64,000 nt of DNA from Diploscapter coronatus (taxonomy: Eukaryota; Nematoda; Chromadorea; Rhabditida; Rhabditidae): NCBI GenBank assembly GCA_964036155.1, contig OZ038422.1:57869201-57933200 (forward strand), given 5' to 3'. Made by a program: the position numbers and the translations under genes. How positions within the stretch are numbered: position 1 is the first letter of the stretch; each line of letters opens with the position of its first letter. The notes beneath the pieces were generated by a model. That model made no database searches. It was not told where the DNA came from and worked only from the letters and a program-made list of their open reading frames with translations. This document shows positions 13,096 through 22,670 of this stretch, piece by piece.

Positions 13096-13200
13096 CTCGG
13101 AAAAATATTGCAGAAATTATTTCCACGCTGCGCCATTGTCTCGCTGCAGGAAAATAACTTCTGCACAACCGCTGCACAATCTCTGCAATATTTTTCCGAG
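13096..13200. repeat. Hairpin-forming inverted repeat
   Basis: The ends are perfect inverted copies over about 19 nt (CTCGGAAAAATATTGCAGA on the left, reversed on the right). Further imperfect pairing runs inward through two GCTGC motifs. This looks like a small MITE, but no target duplication is evident. Confidence 0.5.
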
Positions 13201-13528
13201 CAGCTGGTGTAGCCTCTATGCCATTCGAATGCATTTTTCTATCGGATCACACATCACTGACCTCTTTTTCTTCAACCCTCCTAATTTCCAATATTCTCTC
13301 AATCTGGCAACTTTCGATTTTGAAAGGTTTTAGATAAATCTAATTTTACATAGATTCTATGGTCAGATATTGAGATTTCTCGACTATTTCTTCTACCATT
13401 CATTTACACGTTCAGCTTTCACGCTCTAAAGACGATGTTCATTTCGTGGCAGCATATTTTGATCCATTTCGCCTTTAAAAATTCGCTTGAATCTTCGAAT
13501 TCTTCCTTCACTTATTATGAATTTCAGG

Positions 13529-14397
13529 ATGCCGAATTCGAAGCACCTCGCACTTGTGCATAAATTCATTCAGACGTGCAAAAACTCGAACAATTTCATG
13601 AGAGTTATGGGATCGGTAGGCCTTTTTGTTTGCTTCATAAGTTCATAGATTTTGCATTATTTTCCAGGCAACTCCGATAGAAGTTGACGAGGATCGAGTG
13701 AAAGTTGAATTCGTTGTGGACGAACTGATGACCAACCCGCATTCCACGCTGCACGGCGGCTGCACAGCGACACTCATCGACATCGCCACCACTGCTGCTT
13801 GCTTAATTAAGGTAGGGCAACACAACCCTTAACCGGTCCAAAGCCAAAATTTAGCTTTTTCTTTTTAAATCTACATTTCATCGCTAGTTGGATTTTTCTT
13901 TCACGAAAAAACGAAATTTTGAACGGCTCTGAGTCGGTTCATTAGAATTGACGGTTTGAACGATACTTTAGAGAGGCCAGCCCGGTGTTAGCGTGGATCT
14001 GCACGTCTCCTACCTCGCAGCAGCTCAGAAGGGGGAGACAGTTGTCCTGGATAGTGTCGTTACAAAAATGGGAAAGTCTCTCGCATTCACCAAGGTAATT
14101 TTTAGTTTAAGAAAAGTAAAAGCAGTTTATAAATGGGTGGATTTTGGTCTTATGATATTATAACACTGCTTACTTGATAAAAAAAAAAGTAAAAGTACAA
14201 TTTTAAAAATGTCTAAATTCTGAACTTCTTAGACTATAGCATCTTGAATGATGAATAACTATTTAGCGTCATTTATCAAATCCACATCTTCACCTCTCCA
14301 TTTTCAGGCCGATCTGTACAGAAAATCGGATGGAGTTCGGGTTGCAACGGGCTTGCACACGAAAGCCTTCCCTCCTCATCTCGAGAAAATCTCATGA
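13529..14397 (+). CDS. ACOT13/THEM2-type acyl-CoA thioesterase (hotdog fold)
   Basis: Hydrolyses acyl-CoA to free acid and CoA; vertebrate ACOT13 is mainly mitochondrial or cytosolic. Four exons: 13529-13615, 13668-13811, 13972-14094 and 14308-14397, giving 147 residues against about 140 in ACOT13. The HGG motif is at residues 58-60. Asn52 and Asp67 keep the 15-residue spacing of the human catalytic Asn50 and Asp65. R-G-x-P-G-V-S-V-D-L opens exon 3 and G-K-S-L-A-F-T closes it, as in human. Exon 3 was started at AGAGGCCAG rather than the nearer CCAG because the former restores the conserved Arg-Gly. The ATG is one base after an ATTTCAG acceptor, suggesting trans-splicing. The gene converges with eIF2D. 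Confidence 0.88.
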
Positions 14398-14841
14398 ATT
14401 CAGTGCAATTATCAATAATAATTCGACAATGGGCTATTGGTATACGAGTTTAGATTTGTATGAGTTAATTGTTCATTGATAATTTTAGTATAGTAAATAA
14501 TAGGGATCTCTTCTGTGATTAATCAATTCTCTGCCTGTTAAATTCAAGTGACTTTTGTCTCAAAGTTTTTGAGTGTCATAAAAATTTTATTTTCAAAAGA
14601 AACGATAACAAAATTAACTTATTGGTCAATGGTCGATTACTTGAGACAATTAATGACGCACAAATTCGAGTATGCAAAGTGTGCATTGCGTAATATCAAG
14701 TCGTCAAAGTCAATACTCGGAATCGACGAAATGTCTATTCGTCTTCAAACAACACGCTAATTTCGATGCATCAACTTTTCGTCGCCTTTATTGTTTCAAA
14801 TAATCGGCCATTGGCAATAACAGCGATTCGAATCGTGTTGG
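14398..14841. other. Convergent 3' intergenic region
   Basis: Lies between the stops of the thioesterase (+) and eIF2D (-). It holds an AATAAA signal on the minus strand at 14792-14787, 50 nt past the eIF2D stop. The open frame at 14548-14760 has no supporting splice or family signal. Confidence 0.5.
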
Positions 14842-17800
14842 TTACTTTTTCTTTTTGACAGCCAAATTGAGTCCGACCATGTATTTCGGGTCGAGTTGAT
14901 ATTCGTTTTTGAGCAGATCGCCAATGAAATGGATCTAATCTTCCTATTTTAGTTGAGAAATAAAGATAAAAATAACCTGATTTCCCTGAACGATGACCTG
15001 CGGTCCCTCGCAGTTGACTGCTTCATTGTTAACAGTCGCACTCGTTGATACTCCTATCTGGAAAATGAGAAAATGCTATCACAGATCATAAAATCTCTGG
15101 CAGAAATAAATGAAACTTTATCCTTTTTTAAACATTTGGGAAATTAAACCAATTTTCATAATATTGTGCAACTTCGAAATTCTTCCAGATCACTAAAATT
15201 CTACCTTGATTTGATTGCAAATCGTCTTAATGTCGATTCCGAAGGGAGTCAAATTGTTGATGAGCGTTACTTTCTTATTGCCCGAGCGAGTTTCAACCTG
15301 AAATTATTCCTTTTTCTTCTTTAAAAGATAAAAAGCACCTTGAATTCGATGTGCGGCATCTTGATTTTGCGCACGATTTCCTTCCCATCTGGAGTCCGAA
15401 TCACGAAGGCCGGGGTCATTTTTGACTGAAATTGAACGAAGCTTTGTAAAAGATTCTAATGAAAATACCTGTATCGACTGAATGAGCTTGTTCCAGTCCA
15501 TTTCCGTTTCGTACGACTTCGTCACGTTGGCGAGCAGAGGGTCCAGTTTAACTTTTTTGTCTGATGTCAAATTCTGAATATTTATTGAAAATAGTATTAA
15601 CACAACCGAACTTCCTACCTCCTTTTTGACATATTCACGAATGAGCTCTCTCGCATCGCCAATCGACAGCAAGTCTCCCTTCGAAATGTCTGGGGCTGCA
15701 GTTCTAAAGATGGACAAAACAGCGTCTGTTACCTAAAATTAGAATACATTAAGCCAAAATTTCGTTATCAGTTCTTCCTGTAAAAATGAGACATGATAAA
15801 ATTAAAATCATTAAAAAGTAAGAAAAAACCAACCGAGACATATTGCGTAATGCTGACAGCCTGCTTCTTGCCAGTCGGCTGCTCTTCGTCTTTCAGTTTC
15901 TCGTCTGTCGGTTCGAATGAACGAATCAGAGAGTGGGACCAGAATATCTGAAGACGATTTCAAATAGTTGTTTCAGAGAAACTTCAACCTCATCAATAGC
16001 ATCGTCTCCCTTCTTGCCCTTCTTTATTTTCAGAATAGGCCCTCCTTCATGTTTGTTGATGTGCTCGAGGAACACGCTGAATTTTTTGTAGGGTGTCTTT
16101 TTGATGTCGAGGCGGCGACCGTTCGGTACAGTTGGAAGCAGGAATTGAGAGTAGAACTGGAAATGCATCATCGACTTGGGCAAATTACAATAAAATCTCT
16201 GCCCCTCATTGAAAATGATGATAGTTATTTCAGTTGCAAAAGTTTTCTTTTTCAATTTTCGACAATTTCGACTTTTTCTTCTATTTAGCTTCGTTTTACA
16301 AAAAAAATTCTTAACTTTCTCAGAATTGATAACTAAATAACTCAACATTGCAAAATCGTAGAAGTTTACCTGTCCAACATCGAGAGGCAGAGTTGTCGAC
16401 TTGCCGACACGAAATTTCAAAGCAGCGATGAAGCAACGTTGCAACTGAAAAGTTGAGATCTTCGAACACAATTTGCCACAAAAACAAACCAATTGCTCAG
16501 GCGCCTCGCTTTCCGCTGTCTGTTCCTCGGCTTCTCCATCTTCATCTTCGTTCTTTTCACTCACTTTGGGTTTGTCGTCCACAGCTATCGAACTTTCTGA
16601 AATCCTTCTATGCTTATTACATTTCTAATAATGACGTTTTCAGCAATGATTTTTTAACCTTGTACGAGTTGGAAAAGAATTTCAAGATCGCAAAGGATGC
16701 GTATTTTGTGAAAAAATTGATTATCCCCCATGCCAAAAGATAAATTCGTATTGCCTCCTTCTTCCTTTGACTCTGCTTCTGCTTCTGCTTGTGGTTGTGG
16801 TTGTGGTTCTTCTTCCTCCTTCTCTTCAATGTTCATTGCAGTGAATTCCTTGACGAGGTCTTCGACAGTCTTCGTTGGTGGATCTCCCTTTTCTCCAAAT
16901 GACCTGCAAATATTTATTAAGTCATCTTTCAGGCTTTTTTTAGTTTCCACCACAATAGATCCTTATGCCAATGAGCAACGGCCACAGCCTTGCCGAGTGC
17001 TCTGCCAGTCTGAATTTCTGCAGAGGAGAGCAGAGCCTTGCCCACAGCTACAGGACCGCGTGCCTCTCCCCCATTGTGGAATATCCAAACGGCTACGATC
17101 TGACCGGGCACAAATTCGCTCAAAATCATACTGCTCACGATCCCTGAATTTTTAGAAATGTTCCATAAAATCCGATTTAGGCGATAAGGAGTCATATCTA
17201 ATTTCTCTATATCCCATTTTATACAAGTTAGGCGTTAAGGGAGCATTGTCAGGTTTAGAAACTGAAAACGGAAACGAGGTTTTCGTCCAACACTATTTCC
17301 CAGCTATTTTTAAATGCACTACAAGTGCAAATATCTTACCTGGCGCCATCAGATCAGCCCCATTCTCGAGATATCGAAAGACCTGTTCGTGAATGAAGAC
17401 AGCTGGAAGAAAATGAGGATGTCGCCAGAGGAAGAACACAGAAGGATAGAGAAGTTTCTCGTCTTCGTACTCGTAGAATAAAGGAGTCTGAAGTGACAGA
17501 TTGTGACCGGAAGTGCTCGTAATTTGAATTTCCCCGCGCTTAAAATGATATCGGGATTCGGAATACCCCCGATTGATTTTCAATAGAAAAGCATCTAACC
17601 TTCTGAATGCTGTAGATGACAGCGGTTGCATCGCTGAACAAAGTGATTGTTGTCTGCGAAATTAGGGCCTTTTTATACTCGGCAAATGCATCTGTCCCTG
17701 CAGAATCGCCCAAGGCTCGTGTCAACAGTTTTCGACTGGAAAAAAACGAACTAGACTTGATGATAGTTTATATGTGCATTCTTTATGAAAAATATGATGA

Positions 17801-18059
17801 TTTGTACGGAGGTAGATACTGCACTCTTTGCAATTTGCTTTTGCACGAACCACGCCTCTCACTCTTTTATTTGTTATCTCTTCTATCCCTTCAGGACACA
17901 TACCATTTCTCGAGGGTTGAGCCTGCGAAAAGAGAGTTGCAGAGTGTGCAATATCTACTCCCTTACACTCCACAATATAAAGAATCATTGAAAAAACACT
18001 CACGCATCTGAAGACTTCAAACTGATGCTCTTCTTGACGTTGAACGGCTTCCGAAACAT
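14842..18059 (-). CDS. eif-2D: Eukaryotic translation initiation factor 2D (ligatin)
   Basis: Cytosolic factor that delivers tRNA to, or recycles, 40S subunits. Fifteen exons join in phase to 604 residues (human 584): 18059-18004, 17735-17600, 17487-17340, 17143-16951, 16903-16659, 16596-16490, 16444-16370, 16156-15989, 15947-15834, 15732-15619, 15573-15469, 15425-15339, 15297-15205, 15057-14977 and 14934-14842. It starts MFRKPFNVKKS like human MFAKAFRVKS. A PUA region (about 95-180) has G-A-D-L-M-A-P-G and F-V-P-G-Q-I-V-A-V-W. A winged-helix CF-A-LK segment, a SWIB-like part (L-D-I-K-K-T-P-Y-K-K) and a C-terminal SUI1 domain (V-Q-G-N-Q, then E-Y-Q-L-D-P-K-Y) follow. Residues about 186-285 are an acidic, low-complexity linker whose exon boundary is the weakest. 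It is preceded 298 bp upstream by another minus-strand gene and by a TTTACAG acceptor, suggesting a downstream operon position. Confidence 0.92.
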
Positions 18060-18191
18060 CGTCAGGACCTGTAAATTATGTTGCAAAATAATTTCATAGT
18101 CTATCAAAAATGTCCTCTTGAAATACATTTCTTCATGAAACAACATTTCAACTGATGCACAATAAAAATAAAATGATACAAATTTAAAGGA

Positions 18192-18197
18192 TTTATT
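18192..18197 (-). terminator. Polyadenylation signal AATAAA in the intercistronic gap
   Basis: Reads AATAAA on the minus strand, about 160 nt after the stop of the small membrane protein and about 125 nt before the acceptor in front of eIF2D. This order (poly(A) signal, short gap, splice acceptor, ATG) is the layout of nematode operon junctions. Confidence 0.5.
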
Positions 18198-18357
18198 TTT
18201 CTCGTTCAGTTTTTACATGAAAACGTCTGCGGTGAATGAAATTGAATTGAGTAAGAATAAGAAGGAGAAGCAAAAAGGATTGGTTACTCGGAAAGGGTAG
18301 AAGGTTGATAATCTGACAGATTAGTTGCCCTTCTGTTTGTATATCTGTCTGTGTCTG

Positions 18358-19260
18358 TCAAGTTTGTCCAGCTACAGGAATTCTCGGTGGATATTCCTTC
18401 TTGTCCTTCCATTTCACTGTCTTCTTCGTCTTGTCCGAATCTAATGATCGCATGTCTCTGGAATAAAATCATTTATTCTCCATAAAAACTTGAATTTAAA
18501 AATAAGGATTCTAATCTAAATTATTCTAGCTTTGGTCTCATTGTAGTTTCCAATCTATTTCCACTTCAAACTCTCGCAGTTTCTACTTTTTTCCGAAAAA
18601 TAACGCAAGGACAAAAAAGTGGAAATTACATTAGACCTGTGTTTGTATTTCAATGAACCCATTTATAAGCGGGAAGTTTTGGCTTGAAGTTGCCAAAAAT
18701 GGAGACTTACCTGAGAGTGTCGTCCATGGAAAAGGATCGTACATCCCCGATTGTATTCGGAGGAGGGATCACTTTTTTACTCCTCACTTTGTTTTTGTCT
18801 CTCTCCCTGAAATTCAACAATTCCATCAGAATGTTACTGATTCTGTTTTTCCGAAGAAAAATAGCCAAGAAAGCTTTCTTGATAAATACAGTAGATCTAC
18901 TGCAAATTCATCAAAACATGAACTCACATAGCCCTTTTGAATATCTCCATTTCTTGTTTGGAAACGTCCTTCGTCAACTGAATTCCTTTTTCTGGAATAT
19001 CTTCTTTCTTGCGACGACGTGATACTGAAAAAGGGATGTTGGTAAGAAAGTCTAAAATATCTAGAAAAATTCGCAACTCACCACATATGGATGTGAGGAT
19101 GCAGATCTGAAAATGAATGGAAGGATTCAGGCTCTGTATTTACAAATGGATGACAGGCACAGATGGCTTTTTCCTACATTCCCTATCCGTCTATGAATAC
19201 AGGTAGTCAAAGACTCACGGCAGAGATCTGTGCTAGTAGAATGCAGAGAAGAAAAGGCAT
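18358..19260 (-). CDS. Small membrane-anchored or secreted basic protein, unknown family
   Basis: Five exons join in phase: 19260-19219, 19106-19082, 19024-18928, 18806-18711 and 18457-18358, giving 119 residues. Residues 1-23 (MPFLLCILLAQISA, then ICILTSICV) are hydrophobic and are followed at once by S-R-R-R-K-K. That favours a signal anchor with a cytoplasmic tail over a cleaved signal peptide. The tail is highly charged (E-R-D-K-N-K, K-T-K-K-T-V-K-W-K-D-K-K-E-Y) and ends P-P-R-I-P-V-A-G-Q-T. In the last exon a second frame is also open for 60 codons, but only this frame matches the phase of the previous exon. The ATG directly follows CTTCAG. It sits 224 bp below the SH2 gene and 298 bp above eIF2D on the same strand. 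I recognise no family. Confidence 0.68.
19130..19206. mobile_element. Degraded copy of a Mutator-like MITE
   Basis: Matches the element at 23382-23471 in inverted orientation: both share TAGGGAATGTAGGAAAAA exactly, and both ends carry diverged copies of the GTATTTACAGA terminal repeat. It fills most of the 112 bp first intron of the small membrane-protein gene. Confidence 0.6.
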
Positions 19261-19432
19261 CTGAAGAAAAGACAGGAAGGGCAATGAACAGATCAAAATG
19301 CCTCCTTCATTTTGATTTGATGTATTCAAATGTCAGTTTTTTGCTATTGGAATGTTAAGAAAACTTTGAAGAAAGTCCAATTTTTCCTTGTAAAATTTAT
19401 AGAACTGTCATTCGAAATGACTTTTATTAACG

Positions 19433-19438
19433 GATTGT
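19433..19438 (-). terminator. Polyadenylation signal AATAAA after the SH2 gene
   Basis: AATAAA on the minus strand, 46 nt past the SH2-gene stop and about 170 nt ahead of the acceptor of the next gene. Confidence 0.5.
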
Positions 19439-19483
19439 CTTTTGAGTTTGAGATTTTGTCTCGTTTCTCGTGTTGATTTGCAT

Positions 19484-21160
19484 TCAATCCTTCCACGGAA
19501 AAACATCCACTTCTGAGGGGTTATTCGGGTTCACATAGACATGTTCCTGCAAATATTCTTCTCATTAGTTTTATAAAATTACAAAGTTTTCTGAATTAAT
19601 TTTATCTCATCATTTTCAACTAGACTCATCAACAATTTTTGAATAATCGAAATCTTCTCGTAAATAAAGCGCGAAAATTCGCTTTAAAAAGATTATTTAA
19701 AAAAAAAAAAAAAACATTGAAAAATTCAAACCTTGTAGTATTTGACGAGCTGATCGATGGATTTGAAACCGCTTCCCTTGTGCGTGCCGAATTTCACATA
19801 GAACATACGCATTTGATTTTTTCGGTCCTCTTTCACTGGGTAATGTCTGAAAGTGAAGAGAGTGAATGACTAATAAAGAGAATAGAGAGACTGCTGAGGA
19901 TGTTGATCAATCTTGAAGCTTAAAATGCATAATATGAAGGTCGAAGTTAGCATATTTTCGACTGTTTTAGTTAGGGCATGATTTAATATAACAATATCAT
20001 TGCATATCTCACTCTAGATATCTCACCCTCGATCTCTATAAATACCCAATACTATCAGTTAATAAATGATTTCGCTCGCATCTTGTTTAACCTTCAAGCC
20101 TCTACACAGTACACAACCTCGTCTACATCTTTGTGGTACCGAAGTACTCAACTGTTTTCATATATCATGATGATAATAATGATAGAATGTTGAGCAATGA
20201 AGGAGGAAAATCATTTCAACCTAGCATGCTCATTTTTTTTTAGAAAGAATGAACTTCACAAGAAATTTCAGAAAGATATAAACCTGTAAGATCCCTGGCT
20301 AGTCTTGTAGACGATGGTCAGCTGCAGGAAAGGAGGCATTGCGTTCAGTCGGCGATGATACGGGTACTAAAAACAAGCATACCTTATTTTGGGTATTGGA
20401 CCTGAGAAAATGAGTGGTGTTTGCAGAAAAAATTAACAAAATTTGTGCTCTAGACGTCTTTTTTGTAAGTTTCGAACCTGATGATAGAGTCTGAACGTGC
20501 CAGGTTTTAGAACAGCCCCTTCTGCACTCATGTAGTTGCATACCCCGATGTAGAACTCGCTGAAATGGAAAAGTCGCACTGAAAGAAGTGGATAGGAGAC
20601 AAATGTTTCTGGCGTTAAAAGAAAACACTTAATGGGATGTATTTTTCAGAAAATGTAGAATTTCCAAACTCATTAATACTCACTCAGTCTCTCCACTGAA
20701 TCGTGGTTGGGAGATGGCGGAGCTGCCGCTAGTGTTCGGCTCTGCATTGCTGCTGCTCTCACTTCCATTGCTCGAACTTGGCTTCCTGAATTATCCATCA
20801 TTTCTCTTGATTCCTTCAACTTATTCCAACCTGGTTTTGCTGGGTTTCTTCGGCTCTTTCTCGCCTTCTTCTGAAGAGTTCTCCCTTTCTGAACAGCAAA
20901 TTATAGTTCATTCCAAAGACCTTCCATCGGAAAGTCTTTGTCAAGAGATTGCAAGTTGTGATTGGCCACCTTGACCTTGTTTGTTCCTGGCCTTTGTGTC
21001 GTTGTAGGTCTTGAGTCCGACGTGGCAGAGCAGGCCGTGCATGCAGCAGATCTCGCAGTCATCCGCCTTCGTGTTCTGGTTCTGGAATGTACTGATCTTT
21101 GTCAGTCTGTCATTCTCCGCTCACCCTAGCCAATTCGTAGTTGTTTTCCTTCGGCTCCAT
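19484..21160 (-). CDS. SH2-domain protein with an atypical phosphotyrosine pocket
   Basis: Eight exons join in phase: 21160-21125, 21081-20976, 20888-20831, 20785-20684, 20559-20478, 20366-20284, 19846-19732 and 19546-19484, giving 214 residues. The N-terminus has a Cys/His cluster (C21-x2-C24-C25, H27, C31-H32) that may bind zinc. A Lys/Glu then Ser/Asn-rich linker follows. Residues about 101-196 fit an SH2 fold: E-F-Y-I-G, then A-E-G-A-V-L-K-P-G-T-F, H-Y-P-V, F-Y-V-K-F-G, and the typical C-terminal F-K-S-I-D-Q-L-V-K-Y-Y-K. The usual F-L-V-R motif reads F-R-L-Y-H-Q, so the phosphotyrosine-binding arginine is displaced or lost. It is the upstream member of a probable operon. Adaptor-like function is inference only. 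Confidence 0.78.
19901..20160 (+). mobile_element. Possible solo LTR remnant
   Basis: Resembles 45603-45890 over much of its length. Both contain GATATCTCAC, then GATCTCTATAAATACCCAA, then TTAATAAA 21-24 nt after the TATA start, and a CTCAACTG stretch near the end. A TATA box closely followed by AATAAA is typical of an LTR. It lies antisense inside the intron between SH2-gene exons 6 and 7. Ends are approximate. Confidence 0.45.
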
Positions 21161-22670
21161 TTCGATGCAGCTTGAGAAGTAATGTATGAGTTGCGAAGAA
21201 GTGATCAGAATGAGAGAATGTAAACTAATTTCTAATTTGTGACACTTTATGATGATTCGATTCGAATTCCACATCAAACAAAAACGCGAAAATACAAAAG
21301 AGCGGCATAATTTGCCAATCATCAAAATTTTTATAAATATTTTGTTAGGGAGGATACTTTGTATAGGACGAAATGGTTTTTAAGTCATGCTGAATCCTTT
21401 TTCTGCAAAGACACATTTTAAGATTTGTATCAAGAAATCTTCGGAAATTATAAGTATCCTTCCGGTGTTTTTGCATGCCAAATTTATATCTTTGTATACA
21501 ATTCCTGAAAAAAACTTATCTTGATGATTGACTATATGCCTCGTCAAAACCCAATAGAATAATGAATAATCCTAGAACTTCAATAAATCAGGACTGTGAT
21601 AAAAAAAAAAAACAAATGAGTAAATGATGATAAGGAAAGAAAAGGAGCAAATTCTGTATGTGATAATGATAATCTGGTTGTAATAAGAGATAGACTATCG
21701 ATGAAAATTAAAAAAAAAAAAAAAAAAATAGAATTGGAAAGATAGAGGCAGTTGCTGGTGATAGGGGTTACAGACTACTGCTGAATGGCTGAATGAGAAG
21801 GAAAGATCAGAATGAAAATCAGACACCGAGGGCTCCGAAAGTTCTGCGAAGTTTGCAATCAAACAGATAGTATTGTATGGACAGTGTTCTTTCGCCTGCA
21901 ATATATCTTCAGAAAAGAAAGAATAAAAACGAAGGAACTATTGTCAGTCCATTCTATCAGATTTTGCGATGATTGTAAACCTCGGAGAATTTTCCGAACC
22001 TCGACAAATCATCATAAATTAGATAAGTTTTTGAGAAATTTCACAGGACAAAAGACAAAACAAAACTGCCATGAGTTCGCAGAAAATGAACCTTTTGCTC
22101 GTAGTTTACCCATAAAATTCGTAAATGATTTTTGAAGATGATGAGAAAAAGAAGAAACTATGAATCAAGGAATCCATTAATGCACCTCAAGATTGCTCTT
22201 TCAGGTTTTAAGTTATCGTTGTTAAGAACGAGGGGATTGGCTTGAAAACCGGGAATTTTAAAGAAACATCAGTGACTCAATTCTTTGGCTCGGTGGTTCC
22301 ATTTTAACGTGGGAAAATAAATCGAGAAATCCAAGTTGTACCCATCGAAAGTTTCATGTTTGACGAAATTCATTTCGCAGAGAAAATGTGGGCAAGTATT
22401 GGAAAAGTCAGTGAAAAAGAGGAACGGTCGTTGCGCACAAGCATTTTTGGCGCAACGACATAAGCGGGCTAACAGAAAAAGACATGACTTTTTCTAAGAA
22501 ATAGTATGAGGGAAAGAAAAAAAGATAGGCAAAAGTGGTGTCTTTTTCTAGGAGCCCATAAACGCAGTAAAAATAGTCAAATTGCATTTGAGTTGAAGGT
22601 GAAAATGAAAGAATTCATACATTTCTCGTGCGTGCTCAGCCCGCGATTCGAATGCTCTGCTGCTCCGTGC
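21161..22670. other. Spacer between the FAF1-like and SH2 genes
   Basis: About 1.5 kb separating two minus-strand genes. It contains two long A-tracts (near 21600 and 21715). An open frame of 107 codons on the plus strand (21812-22135) has two CxxC pairs, but no homology I recognise and AT-rich codon use. I do not call it a gene. Confidence 0.4.

Noticed and set aside
21812..22135. 107-codon plus-strand frame with two CxxC pairs
   Set aside because: No promoter-proximal acceptor, AT-driven codon use, no family resemblance, and it lies between two minus-strand genes.
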